A stretch of 64,000 bases of DNA from Megaustenia siamemsis (GCA_032433765.1 JAVIAB010000051.1:49517986-49581985), one strand, 5' to 3'. Numbered from the stretch's first letter, positions 23,879-36,053 are shown. Notes: generated from the letters alone by a model not told the origin. Made by a program: numbers and translations.

Positions 23879-24116
23879 CTATGTCCACAGTAAACATTCA
23901 TTACGGATTGTATTTCTCATGGCGCCACCTATTTGTGGACATTGCTCCATCATTTGCAGCGACATTTCAGTAGTCACGTGCATATCTGTTTCCGAGAACG
24001 TGGCTTCTGAGAAAGTAGCACTACTGTTACTTGTGAAGCTCTTGTGGCATCCGCTTTTTGATGAACGAAATGTTGGAAGGACTTCATCTTTTGATATCCC
24101 TGTTCCTTCAGTGTTT
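23879..24116 (-). CDS. candidate terminal exon, unknown protein
   Basis: The minus strand is open for 79 codons to a TAG at 23881-23879. It starts after a plausible acceptor (...TTTTCAAACTTGAATCAG|AAAC). It reads a Ser/Thr-rich, cytoplasmic-tail-like sequence (GISKDEVLPTFRSSKSG, SEATFSETDMHVTTEMSLQM, ending RNECLLWT*). Composition is less AT-rich than the flanks and no retroelement motif is seen. The first base completes an Arg codon left open by the donor of the putative exon at 27321-27507, so the phases agree. That is a one-in-three chance event, so this remains inference. Function unknown. An antisense ORF on plus is an extension of the array frame. Confidence 0.35.
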
Positions 24117-24351
24117 CTGATTCAAGTTTGAAAATGTATTACCAGGGGAGCGCGAATATCTTCATGTAGAAAACATAGGGAAACCTACTTGAAGACTGCA
24201 AATTGAAACGTGTTTAATGTAAAATGTATGTAAACATACGCTCTATAACTAGTAGTGATGAAATTGTGAAGAGTATTAGGATATGCTTCACTGTGAAAAT
24301 GAAATAATTTATTCTACAGCTCATTTTTTACAAATGACAAGAGATTTCCTG
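24117..24351. other. AT-rich interval
   Basis: No feature beyond the putative acceptor region of the minus-strand exon. Confidence 0.4.
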
Positions 24352-24531
24352 ATCGACGGCTTCCAGGTTCACCCAGCCTTAAATGAGTACCTGATTTTTT
24401 TTCTGGAAAATGTAGAGCGGAATACCAACTGCATTACCCCAGAAAACATGTGCCGAAGGTCTATAAAAATGATGGTTACTAACGCAATATTCCCTATACG
24501 CCACTTGGCGTGACGGGGCTCTTTACTTTAT
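24352..24531 (+). mobile_element. SINE-1, 5'-truncated copy
   Basis: It starts within the body (CGACGGCTTCCAGGTTCACC) and runs to the CGCCACTTGGCG hairpin and GGGGCTCTTTACTTTA end. The tRNA head is missing. Moderately diverged from the full-length copies. Confidence 0.88.
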
Positions 24532-25054
24532 TTTTTTTTACGGCACATTTTTGCGAATACAATCATTAAAAAAAAAAAAACAACTCAATACTAAAGAGTG
24601 CACTGTGATATGTTTATGAAAGCATTCGGCAGCTAACAAAATAGTTAGTTTATCACCAACAATGGAAAACAAAACAAGTTTACTTTCTTTGGTGCCTTTG
24701 AGCTGACATTATATTTTAACATTTATAGGAAGTAACATTTCACACGGGTAATGTGTATGAAAGGTAATTATCGAACATCCAGTCCAAGATGGCAAGTGAA
24801 GTTTATTTTGTGTGCACATTACAAGCAGAATTATTGTGAAAATAGTGTTTCTAATGTGTTGAATTAGAACAGAAATTGGAAGTAAAGTATTTTAATTAAA
24901 ATGAATTATATTACTCCGTATTTGAAAAGACAGCAAAAATATGCGTAAAATGTAAATATTGGGGTGTGTAACATGTTATGTGGTCACAATCAATTCGAAG
25001 TAACCTGAGCTAAATAAGTCCTGAATATGTGGACTAGCTAACAATCTGGTAAGC
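24532..25054. other. AT-rich interval, nothing identified
   Basis: Contains a poly-A run near 24567-24580; no gene signal. Confidence 0.5.
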
Positions 25055-25640
25055 TGACAGAGGATTAATATATTACTCATACAGATGATAGAGGGTTAAT
25101 ATATTACTCACACATATGACAGAGGCTTAATAAATTACTCATACAGGTGATAGAGGATTAATATATTACTCATACAGGTGATAGATGATTAATATATTAC
25201 TCATACAGATGACAGAGGATTAAAATATTAATCAAACAGATGACACAGGATTAATATATTACTCATAAAGAGATGATAGAGGATTAATATATTACTCACA
25301 CAGATGACAGAGGCTTAATAAATTACTCACACAGATGACAGAGGCTTAATAAATTACTCATACAGGTGATAGATGATTAATATATTACTCATACAGATGA
25401 CAGAGGCTTAATATATTACTCATACAGATGACAGAGGATTAATATATTATTCATACAAAGGACAGAGGATTAATATATTAGTCATAAAGATGACAGATGA
25501 TTAATATATTACTCATACAGAGGATTAATATATTACTTATACAGATGACAGACGAATAATATATTACTCATAAAGATGACAGCGGATTAATATATTACTT
25601 ATACAGATGACAGAGGATTAATATATTACTTATACAGATT
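25055..25640 (+). repeat. 31-bp minisatellite (~19 units)
   Basis: The unit is about ACAGATGACAGAGGATTAAT followed by ATATTACTCAT. Variants include GGTGATAG, GGCTTAATAAA and GATGATT. Some units are shortened (for example near 25517). Not translatable over any length. Confidence 0.92.
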
Positions 25641-25651
25641 AATCATGGGGT

Positions 25652-26542
25652 ATAAACACACACATTTTTAAAAACATCATAGAGATTCCAGGCCTACAAA
25701 TTAATGGAAAGATAATCAATAACCTAAGATATGCTGACGATACTGTACTACTAGCAGAAAATCCTAAAGATCTACAACAATTACTTAATGAAATAAACAT
25801 AACAAGCAAAAAATATGGACTAGATATGAATATCAAAAAGACTAAAACTATGATCATAAACAAAGAAGATACTCAAAACCCACAAGTGGATATCAAAATA
25901 GAAGGAATAGACCTGGAGACAGTTCAGAACTACAACTACCTTGGACATACTATAACCAGTGATGGAAAATGTACAACTGAAATAAACAAAAGAATAGGAA
26001 TGGCAAAAAGTAATTTTAATGTCATGAAGAACATACTAACATCAAAACAAATAACACCAGGGCTAAAACTAAGAATAGCAAAATGTTACACCTTCTCAAT
26101 ATTCCTATATGGTGCAGAAACATGGACATTAGACAAGAAAACATAACAGAGAATTAATGCCTTTGAAATGTGGATATATAGAAGAATAGGTAGAACTGGA
26201 TGGAAGGAAAAGAAAACAAACGATGAAGTCTTAAAACAACTAAAATTGAAAAGATAACTACTAAGCACAATTCAAACAAGACAAATGCGATTTTGGGCCA
26301 TGTTAAAAGACACAACAGCCTACTAAAAGTAAAAATGGAGGGGAAAATACAAGGTAAAAGAGGTAGAGGCAGACCAAGACTAACATGGACGAGTAACATC
26401 AAAAGATGGACAAATCAGCCTATGACAACCTGCACCATCAAAGCAAGAGACAGAGCAGAATGGCGCTCCATGGTAGCCAACCTTCGCTGCGGAGAATGCA
26501 CTCGATCATGATGATAATGATGATGATGATGATAAACACACA
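25652..26542 (+). mobile_element. LINE-E, 5'-truncated copy with TSD
   Basis: The element spans 25663-26531 between direct repeats ATAAACACACA (25652-25662 and 26532-26542). It starts at the RT catalytic region (LRYADDTVLLAENPKDL) and is open in pieces through NYNYLGHTITSDGKCTTEIN and FSIFLYGAETWTLDKKT, then a stop. After further stops come RGRGRPRLTWTSNIKRW and the ANLRCGECTR terminus with (GAT)n. It lies immediately downstream of the 31-bp array and is relatively young. Confidence 0.93.
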
Positions 26543-26599
26543 AGAAAACCACGAAATACAGTAACAGCTAAAGATAATTCACATCTTTATCAACATAAA

Positions 26600-26765
26600 C
26601 AACTATAACAGCAGATTGAGAGGATTTCTATGAAAAAAGATGGACAGAATATTTGAAATACTGAGAAACGTAGCACCAACCAGCAAACGATCGCAAACTC
26701 TCCCTGCCCCCGTTTTCCAATCCCAAGGCTGAAAAGCAAGTGGAAGAAAAAATTGATCAAGCAAG
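26600..26765 (+). mobile_element. possible LINE linker relic
   Basis: Reads RWTEYFEILRNVAPTSK in one frame, resembling the conserved RWxEYFExLLN segment just before LINE RT domains (compare GKEYLEDLLNNAPPTN in LINE-C at about 5870). It decays within 150 bp. Confidence 0.4.
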
Positions 26766-26850
26766 CGTTTGCTTTAATTATATATCGTCGTCATCACTGC
26801 AAAGCTATTAATAAATGGCTATCTTTAATTGAGAAGAGGATACTAAAACT

Positions 26851-26930
26851 TAATTTTGTTTAATGCCACCACTATTGTGTTTAGTTGCCATCACTATTTT
26901 GTTTAGTTGCCACCACTATTTTGTTTAGTT
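26851..26930 (+). repeat. 24-bp minisatellite, left segment
   Basis: Three units of TTAGTTGCCACCACTATTTT plus GTTT/CTTT. It stops at the LINE-G fragment and resumes at 27073. Confidence 0.85.
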
Positions 26931-27072
26931 CTTCTTCTTCGTCTTCTTTTCTCTTTTCACTGATACCTAAAATGTGTTGTGGTTTATATCATTTGTCGTT
27001 CTTGAGCTGCTCGAACAGTCTGAATTAGTGATTTTCCTTTGTTGTTACATGTCTCTGTCACTGCATCTATCC
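26931..27072 (-). mobile_element. LINE-G 3' fragment inside the 24-bp array
   Basis: The reverse complement reads a LINE C-terminus (WIDAVTETCNNKGKSLIQTV, then RAAQERQMI), followed by TAGGTATCAGTGAAAAGAG and an AAGAAGACGAAGAAGAA terminus. Array sequence TTGTTTAGTT flanks both sides and could be the TSD, although repeat periodicity gives the same pattern. Confidence 0.7.
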
Positions 27073-27258
27073 ATTTGTTTAGTTGCCACAACTATTTTGT
27101 TTAGTTACCATCACTATTTTCTTTAGCTACCACCACTATTTTCTTTAGTTGCCACCACTATTTTCTTTAGTTGCCACCACAATTTTCTTTAGTTACCACC
27201 ACTATTCTCTTTAGCTGCCACTACAATTTTCTTTAGTTGCCACAACTATTTCATTTAA
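27073..27258 (+). repeat. 24-bp minisatellite, right segment (~8 units)
   Basis: Continuation of 26851-26930 with GCCACCACTATTTTCTTTAG units, variably TAGCTACC or TAGTTGCC. Confidence 0.88.
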
Positions 27259-27320
27259 ATAATCGACATAAATCTCCAACAGCCAATGTAGCTGTCTCGG
27301 GAACAAAACTTCTACTGCAC

Positions 27321-27507
27321 CTGTTGTAAATTGAACCGAAGGGTAAAGATGCTTTCAGTGCTCTGAAAACTGTATGACGACAGTTGCAAACACCGTCTGT
27401 GATACCCGCGGGTGGCGTCAGGCTGAAGGACTCATTAAAGGAGATGTATGGTTTCTTTTCTGGTGGGTAGAACTCCCAGAGTGCACAATAACTCTTCATC
27501 CGTACAT
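27321..27507 (-). CDS. candidate internal exon, unknown protein
   Basis: The minus strand is open and reads WEFYPPEKKPYISFNESFSL, TPPAGITDGVCNCRHTVFRA and LKASLPFGSIYN. A plausible acceptor (...GAACGCTAATTAG|ATGTACGG) precedes it and a weak donor (TTTACAACAG|GTGCAG) follows at 27320. Without splicing the frame stays open to a stop at 27251, so an 82-codon ORF from the ATG at 27499 is the alternative. Codon content is less AT-rich than the surroundings and no repeat homology is seen. Exon phase (2 bases in, 2 bases out) fits the putative exon at 23879-24116. Product not recognised. Confidence 0.33.
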
Positions 27508-27660
27508 CTAATTAGCGTTCAATCAAAATATTTGGAAACAAACAAACGGAATTGTAAACATGCACAGTTTGGAGTTTCACCTTAATTAATGCTTGCTATT
27601 ACATTATCTTTTGTGACAATAATAAGATAATAGAATCGTCTGGTGCAAGAGGATGAGACG

Positions 27661-28516
27661 ATTTGGGACAGTGAGGAGATGATGTTGGCGTTGTGAGGAG
27701 GGGATTGTGACAATCTCGTGATGAGGAGATGATGTTAGCGATGTGAGGAGGGGATTGGGACAATCTCGAGATGAGGAGATGATGTTGGCGCTGTGAGGAG
27801 GGATTGGGACAATCTCGAAATGAGGAGATGATGTTAGCGATGTGAAGAGGGGATTGTGACAATCTGGAGATGTGGAGATGATGTTGGCGATGTGAAGAGG
27901 GGATTGTGACAATCTCGAGATGTGGAAATGATGGCGATGTGAAGAGGGGATTGTGAAAATCTCGAGATGCGGAGATGATGTTGGCGATGTGAAGAGGGGA
28001 TTGTGACAATCTCGAGATGTGGAGATGATGTTGGCGATGTGGAGAGGGGATTGTGACAATCTCGAGATGTGGAGATGATGTTAGCGATGTGAAGACGTGA
28101 TTATGACAATCTGGAGATGATGTTGGCGCTGTGAGAAGGGATTTTGACAGTCTCGAGATGAGGAGTTGATGTTGACGATGTGAAGAGAGGATTGTGACAT
28201 TCTCGAGATGTGTAGATGATGTTGGCGCTGCGAGGATGGGATTGTGACAATCTCGAGATGAGGAGATGATGTTTGCGATGTGAAGAGGGGATTGTGACAA
28301 TCTCGAGATGAGGAGATGATGTTTGCGATGTAAAGAGGGATTGTGACAATCTCGGGATGAGGAGTTGATGTTAGCGATATGAAGAGGGGATTGTGACAAT
28401 CTCGAGATGAGGAGATGATATTAGCGATATGAAGAGGGGATTGTGACAATCACGAGATGAGGAGATGATGTTAGCGATATGAAGAGGGGATTGTGACAAT
28501 CTCGAGATGAAGAGAT
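27661..28516 (+). repeat. 50-bp minisatellite (~17 units)
   Basis: The unit is about GATGTTAGCGATGTGAAGAG, GGGATTGTGACAATCTCGAG and ATGAGGAGAT. Variants include GTTGGCGCTGTGAG and GATGTGGAG; a few units have deletions. Since 50 is not a multiple of 3, the minus-strand ORFs cycle through three frames (50-residue period). They are artefacts, not genes. Confidence 0.94.
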
Positions 28517-29800
28517 TGTTTGTGAAGTTTGCAAGGTGAGGAGATACACAGTGACACTGCTCATGATGAGCCAACTATTTACGACATTGAGAAGTAGTAT
28601 TTAGTTTATGATATTTAACAAGGTAGTGTAACATATGTGACATTGGTAAGACGAGACTATTGCTCGTGGAACTAACAGAAACATTTAATATCATTGGTTA
28701 AACAAACCTGATTTGAGTCACAGACAAACCAAAACATTTTGCTAATATGTCTCCAGGCAACAATATACTGTCATTAAAGAGCTTATCTTGATAAAAGTAT
28801 TACTCCCCTCCTTCATCAAACAGCGTCGGATTTTCCTTTAAACGAAAGCAAAACACAAGATCTAATCTTGAAATTCAGGGAAAATTATGTAAGTCACCAA
28901 CTTGGTACATTTGATACGAAAACATGACTTCCGCTAACCGTCATGTCTATTTTAAATTCTTGTATCTTATTAACTTAAACTTATCGAATTGTTAAATCAG
29001 TCGTTGCGATCTTAATTAACCAAGAGGACTAATTATTTATACATTCATAGACATGGTTAAATAATTGAGACATGTTTATGCATCTACAGCTACCATATAT
29101 AGTAGCAACCAAGAATAGTATATCTGATTATGCTTCCAGAGTACTGGTGATATCACTTTTTATAGCTATTAAAATCAACAATATAAACACTGAAGTGCAT
29201 TGCTACCTAACATTTACATAAATGATCATGCAACTGTTTGCTGGTTTTATGAATCTTCTTGAGTTTACCCCTGAAACTCTAACCGTGGTATGTCGTATAA
29301 CAGAAAATATGTATAATAAAAGTTTCAATTTATGTAGCTCGCTGCTTACGCACACATACACACACAAACGCGTACATATAAATGTCACCATCTTTGTTTG
29401 TTTTAATGACGATCACAAACGTTCCGTTGCTTATATTCTCTGTTTGTTTTGTTGTTCATGTTATGCTTCAGGTTAAAACAATTATAGCATTTTCTGTGTC
29501 GAAATCTGTGTCTATTCATTTAGACATGTTACACGTTGCCATAATAAGGTTCATAGTAAGTTAGCGTAAGGTAATTATTACAATGTCATCCACAATTTCT
29601 CTTATGTTTTATTTCTCAACAGGTTCAGTTTTTTTTTCCATTTCAGAGAGTAATTTTAAAAAGTAAAGTATATACAATAATAATACTTGTATAAAGGATG
29701 CATTGTTATTTTTATCAAAGTGTGTATTATATAGAAAAAAATAAAAACTAAAGTAATAAAGTATATAATTTTGCTACAGATAACACTTTTTTGGCATTTT
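28517..29800. other. AT-rich interval
   Basis: No supported gene. An ATG-initiated stretch at 29222-29286 (MQLFAGFMNLLEFTPETLTV) precedes a GTATGT donor-like site but cannot be assigned. Confidence 0.4.
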
Positions 29801-30083
29801 AGATAGTTACTATAAAAAAGTAAAGTACCCCGTCACACCAAGTGGCGTATAGGGAATATGGTGTTAGTGACCATATATTTTACAGACCTTCGGCACATGA
29901 TTTTTGGGGTAATGTGGTCGGTATTGCGCCCGTGCCGCTTCACTTTCCCTGAAAAAATCGGGTACCAATTAAAGGCTGGGTGAACCCGGAAGCCGTCGGT
30001 TGGGATCGAACCCTACCTCTTGTCCTTTGTAGTACAGTTCACTAATCACTGAGCTATCGCGGCTCCCAGATAGTTACTATAAA
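29801..30083 (-). mobile_element. SINE-1 with perfect 16-bp TSD
   Basis: Minus-strand copy. TSDs AGATAGTTACTATAAA at 29801-29816 and 30068-30083 are identical, suggesting a fairly recent insertion. The tRNA head lies at 30067-30000 (minus), with A box TAGCTCAGTGA (one change) and B box GGTTCGATCCC. The terminal hairpin and AAAGTAAAGTACCCC end lie at 29817-29850. Confidence 0.95.
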
Positions 30084-30835
30084 TAAAACATATTATTGCA
30101 TGACATTTCATAGAAACATGAATGGCCTTTATGAGCAAAATGAACCAAAATGGCAATGTTTTGATTGCGTTTCGTGTTATTTCCAATCGTGAAACTGTTA
30201 TTAAAACGAATTCCTTTAAGTTTTTTACGAAACAAAAGAATCCAGATTAAATATCACATAGAGCTTCAGGATTCCACAATATCAGTTGTAAAACTGCAAC
30301 GAGGCTTCCAGTGCATACAAAAATGTGGACATGGATATACGAAACTCTGATCATCTTCGAAAGATAGTACACGAGAAGCAGAAGGAACGGTTATTCTAAA
30401 ATAAGCAACATTAAATATTATAGGAGCAACATTAAATGAAGTAAAGGAAACAGTAGACGTGGTTTGATGGAACTACGGAGATCGTTTTTTGACAGAAACT
30501 GATGAGGTGGAATGATGAACGTTAAAACTGAAACGTAAACAGAAACACATTTTGGTTACAAATATAGCATTCATCTCTAGTCAAGAAATGCGAGAATATT
30601 GAAAGATGGATGAAAGATTGTACAGACAAAAAAATGCCCGATTAATCTAATTATAAATAAGGAAATCAATTCTGGAGCAAATAAAACAAAACCTACTAAG
30701 TTACAGGAAGTAAGAATTGTGTTTAGAAAGGAGAGTGGTGTGTACTGATCGGGTGAGTACTCAAATTAATGTATAAGCCAAGTCATTCACAATAAAACGG
30801 ATAATGCATAAATGAATACTTATATATGTATATAG
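30084..30835. other. AT-rich interval, nothing identified
   Basis: Contains a 61-codon ORF (30165-30350) without recognisable features; not called. Confidence 0.4.
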
Positions 30836-31150
30836 AGTGGACAGGTTGGCTAGCTGCGCTTTCATTGAGGACTGTCAACCAATGAATCGGGCGGGCATCT
30901 TCAATGTCCTCGGGAAGTGGGAAGGACACAGGACTTCGACAATCATAAGTTCATGTCACTCCTTAGGATGAAAGAGATGGGAGTTAAGATGGGCACAGCC
31001 AGAAACGAGAAACTTAGTGGGCGTGTATGAAGACTAATCAACCAACACAGAACTGGAGTCGTCAGTCGCTGGACACTTCGAGACTTGCTGCGGAGGGGTG
31101 TCTGAGCACATATGGACATGTTCGGACTGCAATGATGATGATCCTCTAAT
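30836..31150 (+). mobile_element. possible repeat element with GATGATGAT end
   Basis: A less AT-rich ~300-bp block ending GCAATGATGATGAT, like the 3' ends of the LINE families here. No RT motif or second copy in the window allows assignment; a LINE 3' UTR or SINE are the alternatives. Confidence 0.3.
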
Positions 31151-32079
31151 AACTCAATAACTTGTATCTGTTTTTATAGGCATACTAAAAGTACATCCAT
31201 TGACATGCATCGCAGTAGGTTCTCTGCTTATGTACACTATTATTGGTCATTCACAGAATTAACGTTATTGATGTTGTTTCTTTAAGTATGGTTCACGTGC
31301 TCTTGAACCAGACTTTAAAGGTCTGCTTCTTTCTGACCATTGTCTTAGCAAACTCTTCCAAACAATGTGTCTTCTGTCTGATACCTTCAAATCATGTTTA
31401 TGCTTTAGTCTTCAGATGAACAAGTAAACTTTCAGTGTGTTGTGATATGTCCTCAGACTATCATGTTTTTATGACGTACTTATAACGCAGAAGAGCTCTT
31501 TTTTTGGATTTAGGACAAATATACAAAATTGATTATGGCTAAAATAATTAAAAGGTAGTCTAATAATATATTGTCGGCATTGAATCACTTAAGCTGAGTC
31601 CTACAAGAAGAAGTCTTTACAAAATTTTCACAAATCAGAATATGAACGCCACAATAGCTTGTCAGATTACAGTCATACACTTTCAGTAGCCAGTTTCTGA
31701 GTGGTGAGACCCAATGTCTAGCCTTCAAAACCAGGAGATCTAGGCACTTTAAGAGGACCTTGAAGTTAAACATTGACAAAAATAGAACAATTATGACTAC
31801 TGCCCGGTGAAACATTTGTGGAAAATCTACCAAATTATTTACCCCTATTTTAAAGTCTTCACTCATGCTACGGAGCTCGTGCATCTGAGCTGAAACCATG
31901 AAAACTATTCTCCCAGACATGTGGTGGCAAGGATGCACTCAGAGAGAATTGTTGGGGACGGAATTTGAGCACTTTTAAGTTGTCCAAAGTACAATATACA
32001 TGATCAGTCGTCCAAAACTAAACTAAAAAAAATAGAGATATAGTAAGAATGGCTGCGCTGCCTTCTCTCCTCCCTGTTC
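31151..32079. other. unassigned interval
   Basis: A 117-codon minus-strand ORF at 31585-31938 has no recognised motif and is not supported as a gene. Otherwise nothing. Confidence 0.4.
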
Positions 32080-32361
<282 letters not shown>

Positions 32362-32426
32362 TCTGAATGGCTGTCTGTGACAAATCAAGATTCAGCACAT
32401 TCAGTTTCTCCATGATGCAAACACTT

Positions 32427-32752
32427 CAGGCTATTCATCATCATCGAGTGAATTCTCCGCAACGAAGGTTGGCTACCATGGAGCGCCATTCTGCTCTGTC
32501 TCTTGCTTTGATGGTGCAGGTTGTCAAAGGCTGATTTGTCCATCTTTTGATGTTGCTCATCCATGTTAGTCTTTGTCTTTGTCTGCCTCTTTTACCTTAT
32601 ATTTTCCCCTTCCGGATTACTTTTAGAACGCTGTTGTGTCTTTTAACATGGCCCCAAAATCGCATTTGTCTTGTTTGAATTGTGCTTAGTAGTTCTCTTT
32701 TCATTTTTAGTTGTTTTAAGACTCCATCGTTTGTTTTCTTTTCCAGGCTATT
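32427..32752 (-). mobile_element. LINE-E 3' fragment with short TSD
   Basis: The reverse complement runs from the TNDGVLKQLKMKRELL region through FWGHVKRHNS to the WRSMVANLRCGE terminus and (GAT)n end. Flanking repeats CAGGCTATT at 32427-32435 and 32744-32752 suggest a TSD; the element is 32436-32743. Confidence 0.88.
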
Positions 32753-32819
32753 GCTTTTGATAATTTCCAAACTCACTTCACAAGGAATGATTAGTAATTT
32801 GTTGTGTTGCCGCCTGTGC

Positions 32820-33110
32820 CGCCCTTGGCTTAGTAAGATTAAAACTGGGAATAATACAACGATATATTTACTCACATTCCTATGTGGAGTAGAAACATTG
32901 ACAGTAGATATAAATATAAAAAGAGACAATTGAAACCCTTGAAATGTAAATATATAAAATGATATAATGGCAAAAGGGAACAAATAATGAAGTTACAGCT
33001 GAAACAGTTGAAAATAAAAAGAAAGATCTATTTAATACAATTCAAACACGACAAATAAATTTTATTGCACAACGAGACACATTGACTGATTGAAAGTCAT
33101 CATTAATGGT
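32820..33110 (+). mobile_element. eroded LINE-E relic, opposite strand
   Basis: The plus strand reads LTFLCGVETLTVDINIKR, then an LKQLKIKRK segment, aligning with the GAETWTLDKKTEQ...LKQLKIKREL tail of LINE-E. Numerous indels. The same eroded sequence recurs at 36143-36289. Confidence 0.65.
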
Positions 33111-33955
33111 TAAAAGTAAACAAGCTTCAGACGTCGACTGATAATGTGAATATATGGGCAGTATTATACAGACGTGTCATTACTCATCTAAAAATAAAAA
33201 CAGAGAGACATCTTTGGTTCACCATTATTCACATTATTATTAAAGGCAACATAATTGACACAAATTTAGCAACATAGTCGTAAACATTGTTAAAGGGAAA
33301 CACATACAATAACAATTATATGCAATCATCTTTTCGAAATAGTTTGAAAATAAAAGAAGTAATAATATTATCACGTAAATGACATTTCTAATCTAACAAT
33401 CTAATGTACTAAGACTTCTGTACATGTACAAATGCAAACATGAAAGCGAATCATTGCTACTAATGTAGACGAAATAAACATAATTATTGGTCTGGATACT
33501 ACAAAAGTATTTCCTTAAACTGTAAAATAACAGAATAATGTAACCTTTGCTGAAAGTGATGAAAACGTATTTAACGGTTAGTGTTTTAACAAATTAAACA
33601 AGAAGTATAGGATATAAACCAACATTAACGTTTGTAAATACAACACTCACAATGAATTAATAAAATACTTAATATGTAACATTTGAATGCAACGTTAGTG
33701 TTAGAGATAAGACGTTCAGAGTTTAGATCTGAGAAAATAAACTAATAACAGTGTGAATCACGATTTGGAGACACAGTAGAGAAACTAATTCTAGATTGAC
33801 TTTAATTTGTTATTCTTTTCCAACATTTGAAGATAATGCAGCATAAACATAATTAATTGAATTTCTTACCATATATTAACAAATAACCTGAAATATGTCT
33901 AAGTCTTGCATTGCATAATATATTTTAAATGTGTTGACAAGCACTTGCGTGTGAG
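33111..33955. other. AT-rich interval, nothing identified
   Basis: Very AT-rich; no gene, RNA or repeat seen. Confidence 0.55.
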
Positions 33956-35018
33956 TCGAACTAGAAAACAGGTGGAACAAGTAGACAGGTAAACGTAGAA
34001 GACAGGTGGAACTAGTAGACAGGTGGAACTAGAAGAAAGGTGAAACTAGTAGACAGGTGGAACTAGAAGACAGGCGGAACTAGAAGACATAACTAGAAGA
34101 CAGGTGGGACTAGAAGACAGGCGGAACTAGAAGACATAACTAGAAGACAGGTGGGACTAGAAGACAGGTGGAACTAGAAGACAGGTGGAACTAGTAGACA
34201 GGTGGAACTAGAAGAAAGATGAAACTAGTAGACAGGTGGAACTAGAAGAAAGGTGGAACTAGAAGACAGGCGGAACTAGAACACAGGTGGAACTAGAAGA
34301 CAGGCGGAACTAGAAGACAGAACTAGAAGACAGGTGGAACTAGAAGACAGGTGGAACTAGAAGAAAGGTGGAACTAGTAGACAGGTGGAACTAGTAGACA
34401 GGTGGAACTAGTAGACAGGTGGAACTAGAAGACAGGTAGAACTAGTAGACAGGTGGAACTAGAAGAAAGGTGAAACTAGAAGACAGGTAGAACTAGAAGA
34501 CAGGTAGAACTAGAAAACATGTAGAACTAGAAGACTCGTGGAACTAGATGATAGGTGGAACTAGAAGACATGTGGAACTAGTAGACAGATGGAACTAGAA
34601 GACAGGCGGAACTAGAAGACAGGTGGAACTAGAAGACAGGCGGAACTAGAAGACAGGTGGAACTAGTAGACAGATGGAACTAGAAGACATACGGAACTAG
34701 AAGACAGGTGGAACTAGTAGACAGATGGAACTAGAAGACATACGGAACTAGAAGACAGGTGGAACTAGAAGACAGGCGGAACTAGTAGATAGGTGGAACT
34801 AGCTAGAAGACAGGCGGAACTAGTAGACAGGTGGAACTAGAAGAAAGGCGGAACTAGTAAACAGATGGAACTAGAAGACAGGTGGAAGTAGAAGACAGGT
34901 GGAACTAGTAGACAGATGGAACTAGAAGACATGTGGAACTAGAATACAGTGAAGCTAGAAGACATATGAAACTAGAAGACAGGTGGAACTAGAAGACAGG
35001 CGGATCTTGAAGACAGGT
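33956..35018 (+). repeat. 17-bp minisatellite (~60 units)
   Basis: The unit is AGAAGACAGGTGGAACT. Main variants are AGTAGACAG, GAAAGG, GGCGG and shortened units (AGAAGACATAACT) that recur near 34080 and 34130. Not open over long distances. Confidence 0.95.
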
Positions 35019-35642
35019 TGACATATTATATTCTCTCGTTCACAGGAGTGCTGATAGTCTCTGAGGAAAGCGCCATGTGATTTGCTTGTATCGACTTTCA
35101 TGAAGGACTAGATGAACCGTTTTTGTCCTCTTGAAGAAAATCGATACGCTTGACGATTCCAAGTGCACGTTAGAAAATATGAAACTGAATTGTAGCAATT
35201 GAAGATCTAAAATTGCACGCACTGAGCCTTTTCTGTAATAAATTGATATAATGCCTACAGAGTCTTCCCAATTTTTTTCACAAGCGGTTGACAACTTTCT
35301 AAATTTTATTGATCTCCTGTGGTCAACGATTTGTGCTGTTGCCGAAAATCTACTTGTGAGAATGAGTGAGATAAGAAAATAAGACTATGCTGCGGGCTTT
35401 GAGAAATCGTTCTCCATACACAACACAATACCACAAAACAAGCACAACACCGCAATATCCTACTCAAGGTCAATCTCTTTCTAGTGTAGAAATATAAGAA
35501 TGAATAATTATGACCTGAACCAAGTGACCTGAGTAGAACTAGCTAGAGCAAGGGAGTAGCAGATTTGTTCACATAATTTTGATACATATTCTTGATCCAT
35601 CCAAACACGTTAAGTTAATATGATTGGCATGAATTGTATGTA
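35019..35642. other. unassigned interval
   Basis: An 84-codon minus-strand ORF at 35040-35294 has no recognised domain; not called. Confidence 0.4.
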
Positions 35643-35926
35643 TTAAGCAATATAGTGGGAGCCGCGATAGCGCAGTGGTTAGTGAACTGGACTACAAAGG
35701 ACATGGTGTAGGGTTCGATCCCAACCGACGGCTTCCGGGTTCACCCAGCCTTAAATGGGTACCGGATTTTTTTCTGGGAAAGTAAGGCAGCACGGGCGTA
35801 ATACCGACCACATTACCCCAAAAATCATGTGCTGAAGGTCTGTAAAATATAGGGTCACTAACACCATATTTCCTTATACGCCACTTGGCGTGACGGGGGT
35901 ACTTTACTTTTTTTAAGCAATATAGT
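35643..35926 (+). mobile_element. SINE-1, full-length with 14-bp TSD
   Basis: TSDs TTAAGCAATATAGT at 35643-35656 and 35913-35926 are identical. Head GGGAGCCGCGATAGCGCAGTGG (A box TAGCGCAGTGG) and B box GGTTCGATCCC are intact. The body and terminal CGCCACTTGGCG hairpin are intact. Confidence 0.95.
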
Positions 35927-36053
35927 TTTGCACAAACTACCTACCTAACAGGGAATACTGCAACTTGTCAGGATTATATTTTATTTATTTAATTGACAGA
36001 AAAATAAATAGGTAAATCTAAGGAAATCTTGTTTTACCTTGGATCAGAACAGT

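Noticed and set aside
25055..25640. CRISPR-like regular 31-bp repeat
   Set aside because: Contiguous degenerate tandem units without spacers.
27599..28574. 266- and 151-codon Ser/His-rich minus ORFs
   Set aside because: The 50-bp array read in rotating frames; they overlap each other in different frames.
31585..31938. 117-codon minus ORF as a gene
   Set aside because: No recognisable domain, no splice or promoter context; length is within chance for 64 kb.
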